Positions 58,257 to 64,000 of a stretch of 64,000 bases of DNA are shown in pieces; the first letter of the stretch is position 1; each line of letters begins with the position of its first letter. The translations under genes were made by a program, and so were the position numbers. The notes beneath the pieces were generated by a model, which searched no databases, was not told the origin of the DNA, and worked only from the letters and a program-made list of their open reading frames with translations. The DNA comes from Ectocarpus siliculosus (lineage: Eukaryota > Sar > Phaeophyceae > Ectocarpales > Ectocarpaceae), in assembly GCA_000310025.1 (NCBI GenBank), contig FN647849.1, positions 250,607 to 314,606 on the forward strand, read 5' to 3'.

Positions 58257-61200
58257 GTCAATCAAAGGTGCCGGCGCAGGCGACGACAAGAACGCTAACG
58301 ACGGCAAGGGCAGCAGCAACGGGAAGCTGCAAGCAGTGGGCCAGGAGAAACAAAACGGCGGCGGGAAGAAGGACGACGACGGCAGCCCGTCGAGCCAGTC
58401 CAGCTTCTTCTCCAGCGGCACCGGCGAAGCGTCTCTGTCTTCGGGGTCCGCCTCCCCGGTGCCCCCGGGCTCCCTGTCTCCGTCACCCACGCAGCCTCGC
58501 CACGTGAACAACAACGCCAAGGTCAAGGGAGGGGACAAGAACAACGTCAAGGCGGGAGGGGAGGAGGAGGCGGGCTCGGGCTCCCCGAGCACGCAGCGCA
58601 GCAACAGCGGCGGCAGCACAGGGGGAGGCTGGTACGCCGACGGCGGGGGCGGGGGCGGCGGCGGCGGCTCTCGCCGCCGCCAGGATGACATCCAGCCCCC
58701 TCCTTACCACGCTCTCGTCGCGTCCCCGCCGCAAGCTCCCGCCCGGTCTGACGCTGACGCGCCAGCCGGGAGGCCGAGGGGCCAGCGCCACATCCTCACG
58801 AAGAAGGACAGAAGCAGGAGCCGACGCCGCATGAAGGGTAAACGTAGCAGCAGCAGCGCCGCCGCCCAGTCGTGTAGCTACCCCGTCGGCAGCAGCATCG
58901 GCGGCGTTGGCGACCCTCACATGTCCCCGGCGGAGAAGGCCGCTCTTCGCGCGGCTGGCGAGGACAGCTTTGCCACCATCGAGGAGCAGCAGGGGTACCA
59001 CGACGAGAACCAGGAGCAGGAGGAGAGCGCCGGCGGCNNNNNNNNNNNNNNNNNNNNNNNNNNNNNNNNNNNNNNNNNNNNNNNNNNNNNNNNNNNNNNN
59101 NNNNNNNNNNNNNNNNNNNNNNNNNNNNNNNNNNNNNTTGTTTAGTTCCCCCTCCGGCAGCAGCTTCGGGGGGGTGGGCGCCCCCCACATGTCCCCGGGG
59201 GAAAGGGCCCCTCTTCGCCCGGCTGCCGAGCACCCCTTTCCCCCCCTGGGGGACCACCGGGGGTCCCCCGCCGAAACCCAGGACCAGGAGGAGAGCGCCG
59301 GCGGCGGTCGCGGGCAGAGGGCGGAGACAGAGGAAAAGGATCCAAGCAAGCAAAACGTACGTTGCGTCATGTGTGTTTGCTGTCGTGGGGGGGGAGGGGG
59401 GCCGAAGAGAACGTTAAAGTGTTAGATAGAAACTATTCTTTCAAAGATTATAGTCTTTGCAAGGTTTTATTGGTTTGCCTTGTGCGGCGGGGGGGGGGGA
59501 GGTAATCCTTGCCTCGAAGTACCAGATTGTCGCCGTCTATCCTGTCCCGTCTTCTCTCTTTGGGAGTTGTGTGTATATTCCACAGCTGTTCGCACGGGCT
59601 TTTGCTCCGCACTCTTTCGCCAACCACCCCTCTCGAGGACGTGTGGTCTAACCACATAAGGCATCACATAACACGAGGTACGCCCCCCCCTCCCCCCAGG
59701 TTGGAGTTCCCGACCTGGAGAAAGCTTTCATCAGGTCCCTCGCCGAGATAGACGCCGACGCGAAGGCCTACAACAACCGCGTGCGGCCGTTGCTGGCGCA
59801 CATCCCCCGTCCACGCCTCTTCGGTGCCGTGGCCCCCGCCCCCGGCGTCGCCCGAAGCGACGACGGCGGCTTTGGCGGCTCGAAGAAGCTGGTGCCTATG
59901 GGCCACAAGAAGACGCTGGTGCTGGACCTGGACGAGACGCTGGTTTCGAGCAGCCGGACGCCTTGCGACTGCGACTACAAGGTGCGGGCTTGGTTGCGGG
60001 GCCGGGCGAGGAGTGGTGGTATTCCGCACTTGTGTCGCCTGCCGTAGTCGTGCGACAACGAGGTGGGCTTTGCTTTGCTTGGTTGCTGAGGGGGAGGAGT
60101 GGTTGGTGTCTTGTTGCTTGTCGTCGTCGTCAGCCCCGCGCGTCCCCGCTCGAAACGGAGCTTGAGGGGGCGCGGCCGGCGGTCTGTGGCGCGGGCGAGG
60201 TGGGGGACCGGGGGCAGCCTTGGCAGCCTTACATACAACCTTGGACATAGCATTTGTGTGTTCATTTTTTTCTTTATTTTTTGTTGTGTTTGTTGGCAAT
60301 CTTCTTATTCTTTGCTTGAGGACGTGCACGAAATGGCGACGACGATCGATGGCTTGCACACGGAAAGATATAACTGCACATTCAGTAGCGTACGCGGCAG
60401 CAACCGCATTGCCCGTGTGGCCCGTGACATTGTTAGCTTGTTCGTGGTTCCTTCCTTGACCCTGTTCCAAATGACCCTGTTCCATAGGTTGCTGCTTGAC
60501 CTTTTCCATGGGTTGTTGCGTCCACCCGTAAAAAATCCTACCTTAATAGGCGGAGAGATGGCACCGGGTGCTTTCTTTTTTTTTGAACGTCCCCCCATTG
60601 TTTCTCGCACCCCGGTCCGATCGCTCCGACCCCGGTGCGGAAAAACAATTGAACCGTTTCGTTTATTTAGTTTTTTCAAGGCGCCCCAGTGCGATCTCTC
60701 CGACCGGTTTGATGTGCGATGAACAACACCCATCGGGGGCCTGCTGGTGCTCGGCGGTGTTGTACGCATGTGCCCCTGGTGCCATCTCCCCGACCGGTAC
60801 CATCTCTCCGCCTCTTATTATCTACAAGCAGCTGTGTGCGGCGTAGGTACCGTTGTTGTTGGCTGGGAGGGAGCACACGGGCAACGGCACCGTGAGCTCG
60901 TACGTAGCAGCGTTCCATGCAGCGAGTGGCCCATGGGTTGGAATGCGAGTTTGGCTATGGTGTGCCAAGGACAACAAACGATGTGGAAAGGGGCACCGGT
61001 AAACACGGTATCGGGTTGTCTTACGCTCTCGTTTCTGTCTCTTCCTCCACGAACACCAGCACGTACGCAGTAGTACATCATAAAATCGTTGTGCAAGTGG
61101 GCGGCCGACTTGTATGTTCGTCGATGAAATCTTTCTTGCCTCTCTTGATTTTCTTTGCGCACCCCGGTACGCCATCTCGCCGACCGGTGCCATCTCTCCC

Positions 61201-63851
61201 GCCTTACGGTGGAATAATATACTTCCTTCAGGTCGTGTTCAAGATTCACAGCCGAGAGAAGGCCAGCAACAACCAGGAGAACACGCCCTTCTTCGCGGCT
61301 AACGCGGACGCGCCCGATGCCAACAACAGCGATGGCATCCAGCACGCAGGCGGGTACTACGGTGGAGACGACGACATCGTGCAGGAGATCGTCTACTACG
61401 TGCAGCTACGACCGGGCCTGGCCAGGTTTCTCGAGAAGGTTGCCGCCATCTATGAGGTCAGCATACGAAATGCCATTTATTTTCCTCAACCAGTGTTTCA
61501 TTCTCGCATGTTTGAGGTCAAAACCAAAGCCAACCAATTTTCCTCAACCGGTGTGCCATTCTCGCCATCTATGTATGAGGTTGAATCAAGCCCAATTATT
61601 GAGCCTCGCGTGGGGCCCCGGGGGGGAACGAGATGAGTCAGATTGTACCTTGTCTTTGACAACTCCAAAAAAGACCCGAGCGTCACCAACAAACGCATGG
61701 TGTACCCTCACCCGCCCTGCTAGTTTCTTCAGACTCTTGTGTCAATGTTTCATGCGTGACGCACGACTTCACGGGCCTTGATACACGGAGCCAATACTGT
61801 ACCCAACGCCCCCGCACGTGGTCTGTTTATGCCTCCCCAGATTCTACGATCGGTAGTTTGTTGTCGTTAATTGTCATGGTCAGCTCCACTTTCCAGAGTA
61901 GAATGCATCTACACACGTTGGCTATAAAACTCGACGTGAAATACTCTCGTTAGTGTGTTAAGGGAGAGGAGGCGGTTCTGCCTGAGCGGGGGGGAAGGAG
62001 TAGGGGGGCACCAGGCAATTCACGAGGATGGCAAAACGAAAATGGTTAAGAGCTGAACATCCAAGTGTCGACATCTCTTTCGCTGAGTGACAGGTGGTCT
62101 GGTGCCCTTCGGAACATATTGGCGTGTGTGTATCGTTTAGACCCCGTTGAGGGTGTTTTCCCTCTGTTTTTACGGGGATGCTGGTGCGTTGCGCTGGGGC
62201 TTGCATCCTCGTACATGCACACATTCGTGTCGTAAACGCAATACCAAATGCTTGCTCTGTGATTGCTTCCTTGCGCACGCTCACCAACTACAGTGTCTTT
62301 TCGTTTTTTTCGTTTTTCTTCACATCCCCACCGGCTCGCTCGTCCATCTCGTCTAGACCTCCCCCCCCCCCTGCTTCGTTCTCGTTCGCTGACCCCCGCC
62401 TTCCCCGTCTGTTCCGCGACGCCTCATCAACTGCAGCTCGTGGTCTGGACCGCCTCGGGGAGGTCCTACGCCGACGCGATCATCGATCTCCTCGACCCGG
62501 CCGGTGACATCTTCGCCGAGAGGTTCTACCGCGACTCCTGCCTCCGTCACCACAACCTCTGCGTCAAGGACCTGCGGCGGCTGGGCCGGCCCATGAACAC
62601 GGTCGTCCTCCTGGACAACTACGTCTACAGCTTCGGGTTGACCCTCGACAACGGGGTGCCCATCTCCCCGTGGACTGGCGCAAAGGTGCCCCCCCCGCCC
62701 CCCCAACCGTCTCCCATTGCCCCGAGAGAAAATGTTCATTCAGCACACGCGGCTGGTGGACGTCTCCTCGATTTTTTTTTCTGGGGGGTGATGGGGGGTT
62801 CCGCGTTGTCGCCCGGGGGGGGGGGGTTAGTGCCATGCCAAGACGAGATCTGTTCTTGGGCACCTCTAACTACTTCCACCTCATCGTCCTGGCAACGTTA
62901 TAATTCTTTGTCCATGACATAACGTGTTCGAGACCATCCTTGCATGCACACCTTTTTCAGGGGCGTCCTTTTTGATCTCGATGCAGCCGATTTACTCATT
63001 TTGTTGTTACCGGTCCCCTGTCGTCGTTTTCTTCCCATTGTTGTCGCCCCTTGCGTTGCCCCTACCGTTGTTGACTCTGCCTCGTCGTCCTTCTTCTTTG
63101 CTCCCCCTCCCCCCCCCACGCTCTTGTATTTGTCTCCCTCTACTCCCTACCGCCCTTGCCACCCTCGCGCGCCAAACGTTTCCCCTTCCGAAACACAACA
63201 CCTATTCACAGGAGGCAAAGAACTCCGGCTTGACGACGGCCTATTCCCTTCTCCGTGGCATCTCCCGCTTCCCGGACGTACGCGTGCCTCTGGTCACTGC
63301 TTTCGACCTGCAGCGCAAGATCCACGGCTACCGCTTCCCCTTGCCCCCGACCACGCTGGGAGCCGCCGTACCAGCGTCGACGGCGAGGAGAAAACCGGGC
63401 TCCCAACACCACCACCAGCAGCAGCAGCAGCAGCGCAAGCGCTACCAGAACCCGCTTTCCCCCGTGCACTCCTGCTCCGCCGTCTCGCGCTCTTCCTCGG
63501 CGTCGTCGTCGCCGGCATCATCTCCGACGGCAAGATCTCCGGAGATCTTGACGCCACCACTATCCCCCGCTTCTTCCCCCACTACGGGGAGGCGTGCTTC
63601 CGGGGCGGGGGGGGGGGGAGCGTCCTCGACGGGGGGGGCCCGTGGGGGGGGGATCCCCTGCGCCGCTGTCCCCGGTGGCGGCCATGTGGGCCGCGAACGC
63701 GGAGGCGAGAGCGGAGGAGGAGAGGCTGGACGCGAAGCGAGAGCTTCTTCTGCCCAAGAAATTGCGGCAGGAGGCACAGACGGAGGCGGAGAGGGCGAGC
63801 CAGGAACTGCAGGCGAAGCTAGCCACACTGGTGGAGGGCGCAAAATCACGA

Positions 63852-63892
<41 letters not shown>

Positions 63893-64000
63893 GCGACACG
63901 ATCAGCGGGGGGTGCAAGCAGTAGCGGCGGTGTCGCCGAAAGCGACCACCACTATGAAGGGAGGACAGGACACAAGCTTGTCGCCGGTGGTGGCACAGTG
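58257..64000 (+). CDS. FCP1/SCP-type (DxDxT) phosphatase, 3' end beyond window
   Basis: Exons: 58257-59356 (contains the 100-N gap), 59700-59981, 61232-61456, 62437-62685 and 63212 to the window edge; all visible junctions are phase 0. The N-terminus is Gly/Ser/Pro-rich and disordered. The catalytic domain starts KKTLVLDLDETLVSSS, with the DxDxT nucleophile motif. It continues YYVQLRPGLARFLEKVA, VVWTASGRSYADAIIDLL, CVKDLRRLGRP and VVLLDNYVYSFGL with ISPW, all in the order of NLI-interacting-factor (FCP1 homology) phosphatases. An Asn/Asp-rich insertion of about 35 residues lies between the first two blocks. Such enzymes dephosphorylate Ser/Thr, for example on the RNA polymerase II tail or SMAD-like substrates; the target here is unknown. 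Past 63.45 kb the protein becomes Ser/Pro-rich, then after a G-rich stretch the coding-like frame shifts to a Glu/Ala coiled coil with a Gln run. The 5' end may extend to 55.4 kb. Confidence 0.8.
59038..59137. other. 100-N scaffold gap, probably an unmerged overlap
   Basis: Exactly 100 N, the usual size for a gap of unknown length. The 165 bases to its right (59141-59305) are a noisy copy of the 165 bases to its left (58873-59037), so the true gap is likely negative. Confidence 0.85.
59138..59305 (+). repeat. Low-quality duplicate of the pre-gap sequence
   Basis: Both copies encode the pattern GSS-x-GGVG-x-PHMSP and end QEESAGG at the same offset. The right copy is full of G and C runs, as expected at a low-quality read end. 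Joining 59037 to 59306 keeps the frame and leads straight to the donor after 59356. Confidence 0.8.
60548..61200. repeat. CACCGG/ATCTC short-repeat cluster 2
   Basis: At least five units in the intron before phosphatase exon 61232, near 60550, 60600, 60684, 60768 and 61158. The clearest reads GGTGCCATCTCCCCGACCGG followed by TACCATCTCTCCGCC. Same family as 54.85-55.33 kb. Confidence 0.7.
63853..63893 (+). repeat. CAG/CAA microsatellite in phosphatase C-terminus
   Basis: About thirteen CAG/CAA units. In the coiled-coil frame they encode Gln; in the frame carried over from the exon start they would encode Ala. Confidence 0.85.

Noticed and set aside
1-64000. CRISPR arrays, operons, riboswitches, rRNA genes, viral genes
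   Set aside because: None seen. The intron-rich layout is eukaryotic and the direct repeats present are tandem duplications or exon modules, not spacer arrays.

Overview
The window looks like draft nuclear DNA from a brown alga (Phaeophyceae), most like Ectocarpus. The genes are intron-rich and the exons are GC-rich. There are N-gaps and short dispersed repeats. One gene is a secreted mannuronan C5-epimerase, the alginate-modifying enzyme that among eukaryotes is typical of brown algae. Genes were built by joining reading frames at GT-AG sites that keep phase. For all five complete models the summed exon length is a multiple of three, which is a strong internal check but not transcript evidence.

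Layout. (1) 1658-4989, minus: a small type I membrane protein made of a twice-repeated two-exon module. (2) 5826-23650, plus: a giant coiled-coil protein (21 exons, about 3,480 residues) in which most large exons begin and end with the same motifs; a 41-codon upstream ORF overlaps its start. (3) 26056-39201, minus: the epimerase (27 exons, about 1,069 residues), with a signal peptide, seven ten-cysteine modules joined by Thr-rich linkers, then an AlgG-like beta-helix with a DPHD motif. (4) 43587-47800, minus: a small gene with a DEK-C-like N-terminus and an acidic/basic disordered tail, invisible to an ATG-based ORF search. (5) 48064-54231, plus: an aminoglycoside-phosphotransferase/EcKinase-like small-molecule kinase, divergent from gene 4 with only 263 bp between starts. 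(6) About 55444-56454, plus: coding-like segments whose splicing I could not resolve, possibly the 5' part of gene 7. (7) 58257 to the window end, plus: an FCP1/SCP-type (DxDxT) phosphatase with a low-complexity N-terminus, cut by the window edge.

Non-coding DNA holds a 130-bp dispersed repeat (two inverted copies in introns), a SINE-like element with a CAA tail (three copies), a dense family of short CACCGG/ATCTC units around genes 6-7, and several young tandem duplications. The 100-N gap at 59038 appears to be an unmerged contig overlap, and the phosphatase frame breaks in G-homopolymers near 63.6 kb.

The genes do not form one pathway. The epimerase acts on cell-wall alginate; the coiled-coil and membrane proteins are unassigned. 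The most novel items are the exon-modular architectures of genes 1, 2 and 3.
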